From positions 2,520,001 through 2,584,000 of the forward strand of contig WPIO01000053.1 in NCBI GenBank assembly GCA_009760855.2: a DNA stretch of 64,000 nt, read 5' to 3'. The DNA comes from Cristatella mucedo (Eukaryota > Bryozoa > Phylactolaemata > Cristatellidae). The position numbers and the translations under genes were made by a program. The notes below the pieces were generated by a model that made no database searches, had not been told where the DNA came from, and was given only the letters and a program-made list of their open reading frames with translations. Below are positions 30,590 through 58,770 of the stretch, piece after piece; position 1 is the stretch's first letter; every line of letters begins with the position of its first letter.

Positions 30590-31640
30590 GGTGCTTATTT
30601 GCTACGGGAAAGACAAAGGAGCTAAATAGTGAAATGAAAGGCCAAATCGGCGCCTATCACAAGGTGGGTCTTGGCAACGTGAAGGTGGCACGGAAGCTTG
30701 GCATAAGCGAGGGATCTGTCAGGTATAACCTGAACAAGCATCTTGAGGTTGGCAGCACGGACGGCTTACCGCGCTCCGGTCGCCAACGTTCGACGACAAA
30801 AAGGGACGATCGGCTGCTAAAACTGACTGCACTGGGTTGAAGGAAGGCAACACTTCAAACTCTCTCTCTCTCCAGGACCTTGGAAGAGACCACCAGCAGC
30901 AGGCCCGTAAGTGATGATACGATTCGTAGAAGACATTCGGAGCACGGAATTTACAGAAGAGTCTGTAAACGGAAGCCGTCAATTAACGCACGACAAAGGA
31001 AATGCCGTCTGCAGCGGGCCTTTGGCCACGCCTACTTTACAGCTGCTGACTGGAGCCGTATTCGATGGACCGATGAAAGTAAATTCATGGCTCACGGGAT
31101 GGCGAGCGAAGGAATTTCGTCAGTCGAAGAAAAGTTGAAGAGTACGGCACCCGGACTGCTTTTAGTCTGCGCTCAAGTACGGAAGTGGAAGTTTGCTCGT
31201 TTGGTCTGGTTTTTCGGCTTCCGGCGTAGGAAGTCTACACCAAATCAACGGGATTATGGACCGGAATGTGTTGGAATGGACATCGTCAAAAATGTTGGCA
31301 TGCCCTGTGCCCGAACTCTTGTGGGAGAGGACTACGTTTGGCAAATGGATAATGATCCCAAGCATACTGCAGGGGCAACGAAGCAGTTATTCGCTGATTC
31401 AGGTGTCCGTATCCTTAGTTGGTCAAGCCAATCTCCCGTTTTCAACCCATCTTTGGGACAGGTTGGAACGCTCACTTAGAGCTGAGAACAGCATCTCGTC
31501 TTCCCCCGAGCAGCTTTTTGGTCGGCTTAAGAAACTGTGGGACTGCATTACTCCGGATGTTTGCCGAAAGCTGACTGGATCAATGCCCAGGCGATTACAG
31601 GAAGTTAAAAAGAAGAGGGGTGGTCCGACCTCCTATTGAT
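30590..31640 (+). pseudogene. Tc1-like transposase, frameshifted
   Basis: N-terminal helix-turn-helix (EMKGQIGAYHKVGLGNVKVA ... KLGISEGSVRYNL, 30630-30740), then INARQRKCRLQ, WSRIRWTDESKFM (first catalytic Asp) and VWQMDNDPKHTAGATKQLF (second Asp, 31337-31390). The third block, normally SPDLNPIEHLW, is broken by a frameshift (SPVFNPS, then LWDRLERSLR in another frame), so the last acidic residue is lost. At least three frames are needed. Terminal inverted repeats were not found. It lies between two TA-rich tracts, which suits the TA target of Tc1 elements. Block B lacks it. Confidence 0.85.
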
Positions 31641-31884
31641 TTGAGTACCCATTAGTGCATGCATACCGTAGTTATGATAATGAAAAATATTAAAACACCG
31701 CGTGCACATGTTTTCAGTGCTGTTAGATGAAGAACGAGCCAATCAACTGATGGGATAGCCTCGCTGGTGGTGGCACCTATTCACCTTCGTGTAAATATAG
31801 ATATATAAATATATATTTATTTATTTATTTATTTAAACAAAGGCTTCGCGATTTTATAGGTGCATATACATAGCAAAGCATGCG

Positions 31885-31888
<4 letters not shown>

Positions 31889-31946
<58 letters not shown>

Positions 31947-31950
31947 ATAT

Positions 31951-32006
<56 letters not shown>

Positions 32007-32124
32007 ATATATGAAATATATATGTATATAAATGTATATATTTATTTATATATAAATGTATAAATATATATATGTATATAAATGTATATATGCATATATG
32101 TATATATATATATATATATATATG
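31889..32124. repeat. AT/GT simple repeats
   Basis: (AT)n, about 28 bp of GT, then AT-rich runs with TATATGTATA motifs. Part of the left end (CATATACATAGCAAAGCATG) is the reverse of sequence at 54525-54545 in block B, so an inversion may have occurred here. Confidence 0.9.
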
Positions 32125-32132
32125 AAATTCAT

Positions 32133-32268
32133 TTGTGTAACGCCCTATGAGAGCTTAATCTCTACTCAGACACTTCACTTATGCCACGAGTCTCGAGCCT
32201 ACGAACTCAGCCAGACCTTGGTCAGGGCGAGCACCTTAACTACTGGGCCAAACCAGCCCGGCGACTAT
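32133..32268 (-). mobile_element. SINE S1 copy
   Basis: Reversed tail (ATTCATTTGTGTAACGCCCT, AGAGCTTAATCTCTACTCAG) followed by a reversed head with TCTCGAGCC (B-box) and CCTTAACTACTGGGCCAAACC (A-box). Confidence 0.78.
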
Positions 32269-32269
32269 C

Positions 32270-33760
32270 CATCATCTCTTTAGCTGCTATCGAGGTCAGA
32301 CTATTGTTCACTATAGTCCTATTGTCCTCTATTTACCTATTGTTCGCTACAGCGATCCGGCTGATCGTTTTGCTAGCTACTTTGTCAGCAAGAAAGATAG
32401 GATCAGAGAGCGTATTTCCATGGCAACATCCCTACTGGACTGCCCACCTGCCGTTTCCTGCTTAATTCCAATGCCCATCTTTAAGCTGCTTTCCATTCGT
32501 CAACTTAAAAGTTCATTTCACAATCTTTTAAGTCTACTAGTCAGTCAAACCCACACTCAGCCGTTCCCATTGCTTTCTTTTTAATATGCAGAAGTTCGCA
32601 TCGGGCATTACGAACGTAATAAATTTGTCCGTAGCCTTAGGTCCTGTCCCTCCACCCTTCAAAAACGCCTATGGAATACAAATCATTTGGAAGTCAACAA
32701 GAGATCGCAGAATTCAGCAGCTTTTACACAGTTCCACTATTGCTACTCCTATAAAAGACACGAGAGATAGCTGTGGCAGACAACTGCTAAACCCTTACAT
32801 CAAAACCTCAAACGTAGCAAGTTCCAGTCTGGTTTTGAGAGCTAATCCCTCCACAAAGTCAGCAATGCTCTGGTGTTCAACGGCTCCAGGTGTTCAACGA
32901 ACTTCTCAGGAATGGTGTAATATAGTAGTGTCTCTGCGATTTCTGCAGAGTCTTGCGGCAGTGGTCATAAGATTGATCGCCCAAGTCTTTCTTGGGTGTC
33001 TATCATCTGACACGGTCAGCAAGAGCAACGCACTATAATGATTTAGGTCCAATTACCCCTGGCTTTAAGCCCAGATGCAATTGGACCTTGCCCTTCACAA
33101 TCCGGGTCTCTAACTTGAGTAAAGCAGCTGGCAATCCTTTATTGCCCACGCCAAGTGGTAGCGATACCAGCTAAGGTTCTTTTCGACGCTGTGTAAATGA
33201 GGCCTATTTGATCAGCTGACCGTTACTTTATCTCATCGAAGGATTTCAGAACAACTGTGTCAGCGGCCAACCCGGTAAGCGGCTATAGTATGACGTACTT
33301 CACGGATCTTTATTAGGTCAACTTCTTTTAATCCACAACGCATTCCCTCAATTTTGCCGATTTCAGTGCCTGGCTCAATTTAGGCTTTCATTTCTATGCA
33401 CATGAAAGGTACCTGTGCTTTAATGTGGCTGTACCTGTGCTTTAATCCCTCTCTGCCTTTAAACAATCCCGAACTCTCAACTTTCTTGCAGCATGTCAAG
33501 CTGAAATTCGCGCTCGGATGACAGCAAACTTTGCAAACAAACTCTCAAATTTTAAAACCATCAAATAAGCATATTAGTAAGAGGCAAACAAAATATCCTT
33601 CAGAAACTGGGAGGTATGCCCTCAAAAATGGGCTAGGCCAGCGCGCTTCCGTTTGCATTTACTCAGAATCTTAATGTCTTGTCTCAAAAGGATTTTTCAG
33701 TAGAAGCAATCAAGTCTACCTACTTTCAGCTTTTAGTATTATTTATTTGTGATCTATTAT
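32270..33760 (+). mobile_element. Old LINE remnant (family 1-like)
   Basis: Very eroded. It is related to 56230-57010 in block B (DRFASYFVSKKDRI-type linker, then PVPPPFKNA, YIKTSNVASS and an ASKFQSGF-like segment). Homology to the family 1 linker and early RT is visible only by comparing the two copies. No open frame longer than chance. Confidence 0.6.
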
Positions 33761-35430
33761 TTATTATTCTTCGACGCTTTGGTTTGAGTTGGTTTTGGTT
33801 TCATGAGATGGCGGCCATAAACTGAGCAGATAAACATTTCTAGCGTCTCACGTGCATGTGCATCTGCTATTTATATACACTATACACGTACATGTTAAGA
33901 ATCACTTAAAATTCAATATTTTTTTCAAAGCTGGCAAAGCACCTACTGATTCGATGAACTCCCGAGAATTTCACAAAACTGTAGCCCCTCGTTGGTGCTG
34001 TTTAGTCACATCGTTTATTTTAGACCTGGGATTTTTGTAAACCTAAACAAAAATTTAATTGACTGGCCGATGGCCTACTGCGATTGATTGGCTTAGGCGA
34101 ACTCAAGGTTATCCCTGCATTTAGAAGGTTCTGCCTCCCTTTAACCAACTCTTGGATATTTCCTGCGGCTTAGGCCGTCGTTAAATTTCAATCGTCGGTA
34201 ACTGAATTCTCAGGAGCCTCTGCAACCTCGCTGAGCGAGCAGGTAAAAATCGCTGGCCGAGGCAGATCCCAGCTATAAATGATGGAGAAATCTGTAACGC
34301 CTAAACGTCTTTTAGTGTTTACAGAGAAAGTCAGCCGAAGATACTAAAAACTGAAGCATAAAAGCCGGCACTCGGTGAGATTCTCCAGCACATACACAAT
34401 GCATCCAACGTTGCACAGCAGCTGCACATTTGGTGGTAACTCAGGCTTTAGCCAACGGGAAGCATTTTGCTCCGGGTCGATGTGGTTATTACAAAACTAG
34501 GCAGAGTGATGCAGACGATCGTGCACTCTGCACCTGGGATTGTTTATGCTACAGACGAAGACTTCCAGTCAAATATTTAATATTGTAATACAAACCATTG
34601 ATAAAAAGAAAACCATATCGAACAACAGCACAGCTTTCAGACTTGGGGAGGTCATCACGACGCAGACACATGTCGATGTTCAGGCTTTCTTCAGAGGAGC
34701 ATAATTGAACAATTTCTCGATTAGGTCGACTTGGGCCAGCAACATTCGTCGGCAGCAATATCGCTTCAGAGCATCGAGAGCGGCCCTTCAAGCGAATCAT
34801 AAAGAGAACCGCCAATCCAAACGTGCGCTCGGCCTTCAGGCCGATAGGTTGCCCGATTGCCAACTTGAACATTTGAAGAAGCGCCAAGATAAACGAGCAC
34901 TAAGCATTCGATTCGTCAACAGAAAGCGCGAGGGCTACAGTGTTACGGGCAATGCCCAGCTGCCTCAGAGGAAAGCCTGCACACAGATAGCAGTGCCCAG
35001 CTGTCGCTCGAAGCTGAGCATGCCAGAAACTCGAATTTAGCTTGCATGCACGCGAGAAAATTCCTTCCGATACGGAAGTGCCTTCTGAAATCGTAGTCCA
35101 CTCCCGAGCATTAGCGCGGTGAGCCTCGTGGGTGCCGACTTGTGCTGACTGAGCGAGGACAAGAAAGTCCACATCTCAGCCGCGAGCGCTACTCTGGCCG
35201 CTACAGCTGAAGCTTTTTGAACGCACACGTCGCATCTCACCAGCGCGTGAACAAAAAGCGTCGCGACCAAATAAGAGCATCGATAAGATATCAATAATAC
35301 AAGATAATCAATCAGATATCTGTAAGATATCAATCGATAAGAGCCTCGGCATGGCCAGCTCTAAGCTATCGATATGCTAATCGACATCCATGCCGACCGC
35401 AGAGCTTATTGCGCTTGGATCAAGACTGAT
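33761..35430. other. Duplicated sequence without recognised gene
   Basis: About 34060-35290 pairs with 57180-58260 in block B (shared GCATTTAGAAGGTTC and GGCCGATAGG blocks). Open frames in the two copies do not stay aligned, so protein coding is unlikely. Possibly an unclassified old repeat. Confidence 0.5.
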
Positions 35431-35431
35431 A

Positions 35432-36225
35432 ATGATACATTTGATATAGCGCCCTCGGAGAACTCGTCTCTTTTAGGCACTGAATTCGCTACAAAGTGAG
35501 CACGATCGAATGGTTAGTGGTAGCATGCTCAATAAGTAGCAAGATTTACATGGTTAGGGGTGACATGCATAGGGTCAGCATGCAAGTATGGTTAGTGGCA
35601 GTATGCAACAGTGTCAGTACTCATAAGCACATGAAGGACGAATCACAGGGACCCACAACATGCTGTGATAAATCGACGCATTTTTAGTTTACTTAAATGT
35701 AGACAAGTCAGGAGATGTCGCGATGCAAGTCAGGTGAGTTCCAGGCTTTCGGAGCATACGAACTAAAGGCACGGTCTCCAAGGGATTCGAGATTTGTGTG
35801 AGGTATGGGTAAACAGCTAGTTTCCAAAAAGTGGGTGGTACGATGCTTACCCCGCGGGTGGAGTAGATCTGGTAGGTGAGCTGGGGCCAAAGAATGAAGG
35901 GACCTAAAATTGAGTGACAAAACCTTGAAGTCGATGCGTTGCTTGACTGGAAGCCAGTGCAGGTCGGCGAGTAGTGGTTAGATGTGGCAACTGCGACGCT
36001 GACGACAGACAAGCCTAGCTGCAGAGTTCTGCACCAGCTGTAAGCGCCTGAGTACACAGGCCGGTAACCAGCAAGCAGTGAATTACAGAAGTCAAGACGG
36101 GATGTCACAAATGCATGAACCAATGTATGTGTGGTAGCCCCATCTAAACAAGCAGAAACTTTACCAATGTTATGTAGCTGAAAGTAGGCAGACTTGACTG
36201 TGGAGCTAACGTAGACGTCTAATGA
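35432..36225 (-). mobile_element. LINE family 1, 3' part, minus strand
   Basis: Reversed tail (GATATAGCGCCCTCGGAGAA) and coding end, including the reversed LVHAFVTSRLDFCNSLLAG and FKVLSLNFRSLHSLAPAHL blocks. Several frameshifts. Confidence 0.78.
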
Positions 36226-36755
36226 AAGGTATAATAATAATAATAATAATACACTTGATAAAGTGCTCTTAGAGAACTCAATCTCTCTCTGGTCGCTTAA
36301 CATTTGCTGCAAAGGAAACATGTTCAAATGAAAGTGGTATCATGCTTGATAAACAACATGAATAACATAACATGGTTAGGGGTGTCATGCACAGGGTCAG
36401 CATGCAACTGTGGTTAGTGGCGGCATGCAACAGTTTCAGCACTGAGAAGCACATAAAGGACGAATCAAAAGGACCCACTAAATGCTGTCATAAATAGATG
36501 CGTTTTTAATTTCTTTTTAAATTTGGTCAAGTCGGGGGATGTTGTGACGCCAGTCGCGATTGAGTTCTAGGCTTTGGGAGCATGCGAACTAAAGGCACGA
36601 TCTGCAAAGGATTTGAGGTTTGTACGAGTTATAGGTAAACGGTTAGATTCCGAAAAGCGGGTGGCACGATGCTTAGCCTGACGGGGGGGTGGTAGGTAGG
36701 CTGAGGATAGGTAGGCTGCTGCCATAGAATGAAGGGACCTAAACGATGAATGAAA
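36226..36755 (-). mobile_element. LINE family 1, second 3' fragment, minus strand
   Basis: Starts with AATAATAATAAT and GATAAAGTGCTCTTAGAGAA and runs back to FRSLHSMAAAYL. It lies tail-to-body against the preceding fragment in the same orientation. Confidence 0.78.
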
Positions 36756-36759
36756 GATA

Positions 36760-37620
36760 GAAGCCACACGTGCTACAACTCTGGGTAGCTACTTGCAGTC
36801 ACAACACAAAACCACACTCACACAAGATCATTGTCGAACCATCCGCCCGGAACTCGCTCGTTGAGAGCCGCATTCACTTGATCGAGTTGCATCGATGGGC
36901 ATTGATATCGCGGGAGTCAGTTTCCATGATCGCTAATCAGAAGAAGTCATGGCCCATATTCCCTTAAACAGCTGTGCCTCTCAATTTGGCTACTGTTGTT
37001 CGAGTTACGGGTCGTTCGCTATTTCCGCTCGCGAAAGCGAATCATTCGGTCAAGCTAGTCAAGCTTGGACGGCTTGGAGAGGTGGCCGCCAGAAATGCTG
37101 CGTTCAGAAAGAGCTGAAGCTTCAACTAAGGACCTGTTGCTACTTGGAGCAACGAAAGCAAGACTTGCCTGCATGATACTTCCATCTATATCTGGCTGCT
37201 TGTCGCCATAGTTTTGAGCTCTCGTCTGCTCTCGAAGCTTGAGTATCTTGCTTGAGCTAATGAAGCTGCAGCCCCGAGCTCTATCAATGTTCTTCCTTTT
37301 ACTCTCTCCTATCTCAACTCCTGAACTCGGGCGCAGTTGTTTTTCTCTCAGATTCGGCTCTTGATGTCCATTCTTGTGTTTATTCCTTTTGTTAATTCGC
37401 TCCAAAACCTCGGCTGACGGCTGATCCCTTCGCCGGCGGCCTACCAGCCTCGCGCCTTCGTTAAAATAGGGTATTAGTAGGTCCACATTCCGACCGTGTC
37501 GCCTGCCAGAAGCTCCATTCAAACCTGAGTAGATCTTCTCCTCTCCAGCTGTCAGATTATCCAGGTTCTGGACTGCTTCCAGTTAACTAGTGGGTTCCCT
37601 CGCAGGGTTCTACTTGGCTA
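36760..37620. other. Junction between blocks A and B
   Basis: Up to about 36,940 the sequence matches 58,810-58,985 (shared GGGTAGC-ACTTGCAGTCAC blocks). From about 37,450 it matches the start of block A near 8,340. The 0.5 kb between is the duplication junction and holds no recognised gene. Confidence 0.55.
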
Positions 37621-37629
37621 GATCCGCCC

Positions 37630-37722
37630 TACTTTCTGTATAGCATCTGTAAAGTACCTACGAAGAGATTCAGTTTTCTGAGGGCGTTACACAAATTTAT
37701 TATTGTTTTTATTCTTATTACT
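37630..37722 (+). mobile_element. LINE/SINE 3' tail
   Basis: AAAGTACCTACGAAGAGATT, GAGGGCGTTACACAAATTTATT. Absent from the same place upstream of ZnT-A, so inserted after duplication. Confidence 0.6.
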
Positions 37723-37977
37723 TGGCTATGTCCGCGCTACAAGTACACGCTTGGCACCCCTATTAAACTCACTAAAAGCAGCGGCTCGTATCGCGGCCGA
37801 TGTATCGCCTGTCAGCTGTCCCTGTGCTATCGGTGTCCACCAGCAGGTACCGAATGTTGAGCCGCACAGTGTCTCTCGAGACATTGCCGGCTCAGTGGGT
37901 TCAAAGCAACAAGGCTTAAATGTCTGTCCATAGCCTCTCGTATTGTTGAGAAGAGCTCAAACAACAGAGACCGAGTA

Positions 37978-38148
<171 letters not shown>

Positions 38149-38641
38149 CGGAGTGCTGCTGCTATCGGCTTTTCGGCAGGCGATTGTTACATCTGCAATG
38201 TGCAGGCTGGAGATGAAGGTAACGCATGGAGGCAGCAGCAGTAGCAGCTCCGGCTGCGTGAAGTCGTGCACGGGCCACCGTCAGTAGTGCGAATGGCGCA
38301 TCGTTTATTGCAACTTGGCCTAATAACTAGCCAAGGTCTCAGCCTAGCGGGAAGGCACTTTCGAATAGCGAGCCGGGTCGTGGGTTTGAGTACTTCCGCA
38401 GGAAATTCTGCGTTGCCTCCTGCCAATGGGTCGATAGCCCCAAAAGCTGCCCCGCCTCCAAAGAGGTTGCTGCTGACTCAGCTAAGCTTTGCTAACCATT
38501 GCGCAACTGCTAACCTTTGAACTGCTTTAGAGAAAGCCGTGCTCATATCTTCGCGACTCGCGGTCGAGTCTTTTACCGAGAGCTCTTTCCTCCGCCGGCG
38601 GAGGCTGCAAACCCGAGGGGGATTGCTCCCTGCCGCTTCTC

Positions 38642-38820
<179 letters not shown>

Positions 38821-38860
38821 GCCCGCTAGCTGCAGCCGCCTGTCTTGGCTTCAGAGCGAA

Positions 38861-52217
<13,357 letters not shown>

Positions 52218-53227
52218 TCCGAGCAGAGCATGCTGCAGCTGACTACCCGATCCACTGTCCGTCCGGGGTTGGCTAGTTTCATCGCCAGCTTCTGCCGGCC
52301 GGAGGCACGCTCTCTGAGAGCAGCAAACGTCTCGCCCAAGCGAGCTTGCCCTGCCGTGGATCACCTACGGCAGGATTCGAACCTCGGGGCCCAGGTCGTG
52401 AAAAGCAACTGGGTTATCTAGCGAGCCACCTCACTGCTCAGTCCATGGCATCCTAGCGGCCGGCGCCCCATCTCACTGGTTCGCTCCTAACTTTGCTCGG
52501 CGGCCGGCGCAGTATGTGCCGCCCTCAGTTTGTGCAGCCCTCACTGAGAGAGGAGGCCAAGAGATCATGCCCGCTTGGTGCTTCCGCTCTGCGCTTCCAC
52601 TCACGGCCAAGCCAGCCGGATGGAGAGCAGGGGGCAATGTCATGTCAACTCAGCCGTGGTGCCTGTCTGGGCCATGATCGTCGCTAGGCGGTTCAGTCGT
52701 GAACCACCGTACCGATCCTCCCCCTGTCCCGCCCCATAGGATGTCGCAGCTGCCAGAGGTCACGGCAACGAGTGGCGCAGAGCTGTTCTCGGTTTGCGGC
52801 AGCTCTGCTCCCACCCGTGTGAAATGTACTGCATTTCTGTAAATAGCCACATGCTGGCTTTACTGCAGCCATGCTGCTGCTGCTTTACTGGTATTACACT
52901 GCTGCTGCTGCTCCTACGATGTTGCTAATATGATGCTGCTGCTGCTACATTGCTACTATTATGCTGCTTCCAATCCAGCCTGTTGAAGTCGCTCCACGGC
53001 GTTATCAGTTGGAGCAGGTACGAGACGTTCCGTCGATCATTTCTCAAGTAACAACCTATGAATATACTGTGCTACTTGCTGTTCCGGTGTCATTATTATC
53101 ACCGAAAATCTGTGCTTTTTTTGTAAGATCTCAGCTGGCCTTGCAGTAATCCACATTTTCACAGCTTCCATTCAGAGTCGAGTAGTCTGCCTGCAGTGGC
53201 TGGCCACGTGCAAATCGTTCAGTGGCT
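52218..53227. other. 3' flank of ZnT-B
   Basis: Homologous to the 3' flank of ZnT-A. A reversed partial SINE S2 head (GGATTCGAACC, TGAAAAGCAACTGGGTTATC) lies at 52356-52432. No further gene. Confidence 0.6.
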
Positions 53228-53700
53228 CATTCGCACACTGACCCACAAGGCCCTCCACGGCTTGGCTCCTCCATCCCTACCTGAACTGATTCACCAGTTC
53301 CAGCCTCCTCGTGCCCTTAGGTCCCGTATGGACAACAAATTAGCTCATTTTATATTAAATTAGCTTACTTATTTTCAAGATCGTTGGCGGCAGAGGCTTT
53401 AGCTCTGCTGGTCCTAGACTGTGGAACTTGCTTCCACGAACCTTACGCAATGACAACTACTCACCTGCTGCCGACTACGCCAAATCCTTTCCAGCGGTCC
53501 TGAGCTGCTACTTCCATGCTACTCCCTACCTCAACTGCATTCATGACTCTGCTATGCTACACACTTTCTCTTTATTGCACGAGATGAAGTCGAATGTGTA
53601 CCGAAAGCCACTTAAGCTGTGAGTGTGCTACACAAAACTCGCCTGATCAACATCCACATAGTCTTTGTGGAGTTACACACGGAAATTCACTACATTATTA
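53228..53700 (+). mobile_element. LINE family 2, 3' fragment
   Basis: From CACACTGACCCACAAGGCCC to the ATTATTACATTAG tail, with a small deletion in the middle (near 53350). Block A has no copy at this place (around 28765-28775), so it is block B specific. Confidence 0.8.
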
Positions 53701-54407
53701 CATTAGATTACAAAATCGTAGCGTTTTCTATTAGAATTAGGAAAATAATATTAGAACGAGATTATATCCTGAATCGCCGACTAATGCTGCATAGTGTAAC
53801 TCTAGCTTGAGCTGTGTCTACATATTTAGTCGGCAGTTGTCCGGACTGCCGACTGGGAGCCGAAGCTGGAACGATCGGCAAATCGACTTCGAAAAGTACC
53901 AAGCTAGTACCCAACTAGAAACAACTAGCCACAACTAGCCACCCATGGAGCTTCAGCTTTAAGGAACTGCAGCTCTCTGTGATGCTTAGAGGGCCCAAGG
54001 CAGGTCGGGTGAAAACTCCACAAACATGAAAATAAAAGAAAGGATCGTCTGATCGAACAACCTCCTTTATTTAGCGACAGAAGAGTCTCGGCATCTATCA
54101 CTGCCGATAACACCAGCAGTGATAGGTACTGAGGCCCTTCTAGCTAGCAAACGCATATCTATGAAAAGTGTTATCCCCTACGGACATGGTGCCCATAGGA
54201 GTAACTCCAACAAGGTTGCCAGCAGCATCAAACCTAAACTTTGAATTCCAAGAACTCTAAATAGCCCAACTACTAAACCTTAAATCCTTGACCCTAAACT
54301 GAACCATCAACCCCGAAACTATTTCAAGTATGTCTATGTATGCATATGTATGTCTGCAACGCACCTGCACGCCACGCGCACACACATACTGTATATGTAT
54401 ATAAATA

Positions 54408-54463
<56 letters not shown>

Positions 54464-54474
54464 GTATATAAATA

Positions 54475-54518
<44 letters not shown>

Positions 54519-55215
54519 TGCATATCCATGCTTTGCTATGTATATGAACCTATACAATCTTGGAATACTTGTTTTCTTTCTTATGGGCATAGTGGCTTTA
54601 ACAGGTTCCACATCACCAGGAATATTAGTTGGCTTACCGAGAGCGATAAAGGATTGCGAGCCACAGGACTCGAGCCCACGATCACGCTCGTGAAGAGCAA
54701 GCACCTGAACCCCTGGGCTACAAGACTTACGCGAATGCACAAGTTGGGGCACTGGTGAGAGGCTGACTGGTCCGGCTGACTGGCCCGGCTGACTGTGTGT
54801 GAGGGGGAGGGGCAAGCAGCTTTGGCCACACGAGACGAACGGAGCACATTTGCCCTGTGGCCTGCTGCCAGCATTTTTTCGGAGAAAACAGCTGCAGGTG
54901 GCCGTCCTGTCCACAATTGACACGTTGGCACTGCGGACCGTCCGGCAATCGTCGGTGTCGATTGATCGGCAGGAAGACATCAGGCAAGTAGAATTTCAAC
55001 CCAGCAGATCAGGATCCAGTAACTGTCATACTAGCCGCAGTATTACCTGGATCGCCCAAACTTTCTCACTTAATTTCCCCAATTGATCGATGCCGGTTTG
55101 CACTGTCTGACCAATCAACGATTCTTACGATGCTAGCAAGCTCGGCAGCGTTTCCAGCCACCAAGAAACTTGACTTAGATCAGTCACTAAATAAAAAATA
55201 AAGACTACCGGATTC
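53701..55215. other. Flank with (TA)n and SINE S2 fragments, no gene
   Basis: It contains a reversed partial S2 tail at 54060-54145, a (TA)n tract at 54411-54521 and a reversed tRNA-head-like piece at 54640-54722 (GACTCGAGCCC). Open frames through the TA tract are artefacts. Confidence 0.5.
54411..54521. repeat. (TA)n microsatellite
   Basis: Two TA runs separated by TGTATATGTATATAAATAATG. Counterpart of 30104-30234. Confidence 0.97.
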
Positions 55216-55372
55216 AACAGCCTCTTTTGTATAGCGACAGAAGAGCTTTTACGGCTATCACCGCCGCTTGCAGCGGCAGTAAATAATCGCCCACCACAGG
55301 ATTCAAACCTATGACCTCGTAGCTGAGGTCGTGAAAAGCAACCACCTTACCTAGTGAGCCATCATGCTCAAT
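55216..55372 (-). mobile_element. SINE S2 copy
   Basis: Best preserved S2. Reversed order: AACAGCCTCTTTTGTATAGC, GCCGCTTGCAGCGGC, B-box GGATTCAAACC, GTCGTGAAAAGCAACCACC, and A-box side CTTACCTAGTGAGCCATCAT. Confidence 0.78.
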
Positions 55373-55759
55373 TAAGTCACTAGGACGAGGAATCAGACCA
55401 GAAGCAGTTGCGCCTTCCGGCAAGTCGTCTGCATAACTAACTGTACTGGACCCTTTACAGTGAACGGGAATTACAAATTAGTAGGCCCTAGCCGAATGTC
55501 ACATACCCTGTACTAAGTCCTGACTCTACGTCGGTGATGCCAAGTCGGTGAGCTCACCAATCACGGAAAACTGGCAGTTTCTGCATAGCCCATTTAAAAA
55601 CAAGTTAATTTTTCCTTTTGATAACCCGACAGATCCCTTTGAATTTCTTACTTTGGCTGATTCATTTTCACTTCAAGCTCATGCACCCGGCCCACACACA
55701 ACAAAGGTCAGGCAATCGATAGAAATTTCTCTCCTGATAGAATGCTGTCAGTTTCTCTT

Positions 55760-57010
55760 GCAACCATGCACATATTAACACATACGGATCTGATTCAGTC
55801 TTCGGTTTGTGCCCTTTTGGTATTCACATTATCTGTGAACTGCTAATAATTAGGGGCCTTCACATTCATACCATCTGCAAAAAATACCCTCCTTGCACCT
55901 TCTGTTCAGTCTTCCATCTGAAGCGCTCGATAGTGAAAAGTCATAACAGGACCCTTACTTATGTTCTGGATGAGTTTACTCCTTTGACTAGTCACAATAT
56001 ACTCCCTTGCCAAGATGGCCAGTTGGCTGCATGCATTAATCTAGCAAAGACTAAGCATAAAAAGATTGAGAAAATAAACAACAGATCAGTGCTGACTGTA
56101 CATCGACAAGCATACAATAACTATTATAGTTCTTACCAACTCATCCTAGCTAAGACAAAAGTCTAGCTTCTATATAAAAAATTGCAGAATCATTGGAGCA
56201 GTCCAAAAATGTTGATCTCGACTATCAACTATCTCCTTAATTGCTACGAGGTCAGAACTAAGTCACCTACTATTCCCTACAGTGATCGTTTCTCTAGCTT
56301 CTTCGTCAGTAAGAAAGGTAGAATCAGAGAGCATATTCCCAAGGAATCATCCACACTGGATTGCTCACCTTCTGTTCCTTGGTCAATTTTAATGCCCATC
56401 TTTAAGCCTACCACTAGTCACCTTATCTTCAACTTCATCTCCCAATCTAGGAAGACTACTAGTCATCCACACCCCATGCCCACTGCTCTTTTGTCATGAG
56501 ACGTAGTTTTGCATCGGCCCTGCATTAAGAATATGATAAATGTGCCCTTAGCCTTAATCCCTGTCCCTCCACCCTTCAAAAGCGCCGGTGGGACACTAAA
56601 TATTAAGACGTCAACACTAGATCAGCAGAATTCAGCGGCCTCTACACACTCCCACTATTGCTGCTCCTGTCAAAGACACGAGAAGCTGTGGCAAGCAACA
56701 GCTAAACTCGTTCATCAAAACCTCAAACCTAGCAAGTTCCAGTCTGGGTTTGAGAGGTTATCCTTCCACAGTCAGCAGCGCTCTAGTGTACAACGAACTT
56801 CTCAGGAATGGTGGAATGGGAGTCTGTCGGTGAGCTCCACAGAATCTTTCGGCAGTGGTCATAAGATTAATCGCCCAAGTCTTTCTTGGGCGTCTATTAC
56901 GATTCTTGGTAACCACGGGCAATGCACTACAACGATTTAGGTCCAATTGCTCCTGGCTTTTAGCCCAGGGTCAGTAGAACCTTGGTCTTTACGATCCGGA
57001 TCTCGGACTT
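55760..57010 (+). mobile_element. Old LINE remnant (family 1-like)
   Basis: Linker and early RT of a family 1-like element: RTLTYVLDEFTPLTSH, WSSPKMLISTINYLLN, SDRFSSFFVSKKGRIREHIP, NLKPSKFQSGFE. Many indels. Counterpart of 32270-33760 in block A. Confidence 0.65.
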
Positions 57011-58290
<1,280 letters not shown>

Positions 58291-58291
58291 T

Positions 58292-58770
58292 ACTAATAAC
58301 AATATATTTAATGAAGCCCCCTCAGAGAACCCAGCCTCTTTCTAAGCGCTTTCCATTTGCTGCAAAAGAAGCACGGTCGAATGGTTAGTGGTAGCTTGCT
58401 CACCAAACAACATGAATAACATGGTTAGGGGTTACTTGCACACGGTCAGCGTGCAAGTATGGTTAGTGACAGGATGCAGTGTCAGCCGGTATAAGCACAT
58501 AAAAGACGGATCACAGGCACTCACGAAATGCTGAGGTAAATATGTGCGTTTTAAAGTTCTTTTTAAATGTGGTCAAGTCATGGGACGTGGTGACGCAAGT
58601 CGGGAGTGATTTCCAGGCTTTGGGAGCATACGAACTAAAGGCGACGTCTATAAAGGATTTGCGATTTTTACGATGTACAGTCAAACGGTTAGATTCCGAA
58701 AAGCGGTGGTACGATACTTAGCCTGGTGTGGGAGGTGATGGTGATGTGATAGGTAGGTTGGAGTCAGATA
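58292..58770 (-). mobile_element. LINE family 1, 3' fragment, minus strand
   Basis: Reversed tail (ATGAAGCCCCCTCAGAGAAC, AAGCGCTTTCCATTTGCTGC) and the reversed coding end. Partner of the fragments at 35432-36755. Confidence 0.75.

Noticed and set aside
34705-35040. A 111-residue basic open frame
   Set aside because: The homologous sequence in block B (57797-58096) does not keep the same frame, so coding constraint is unlikely.
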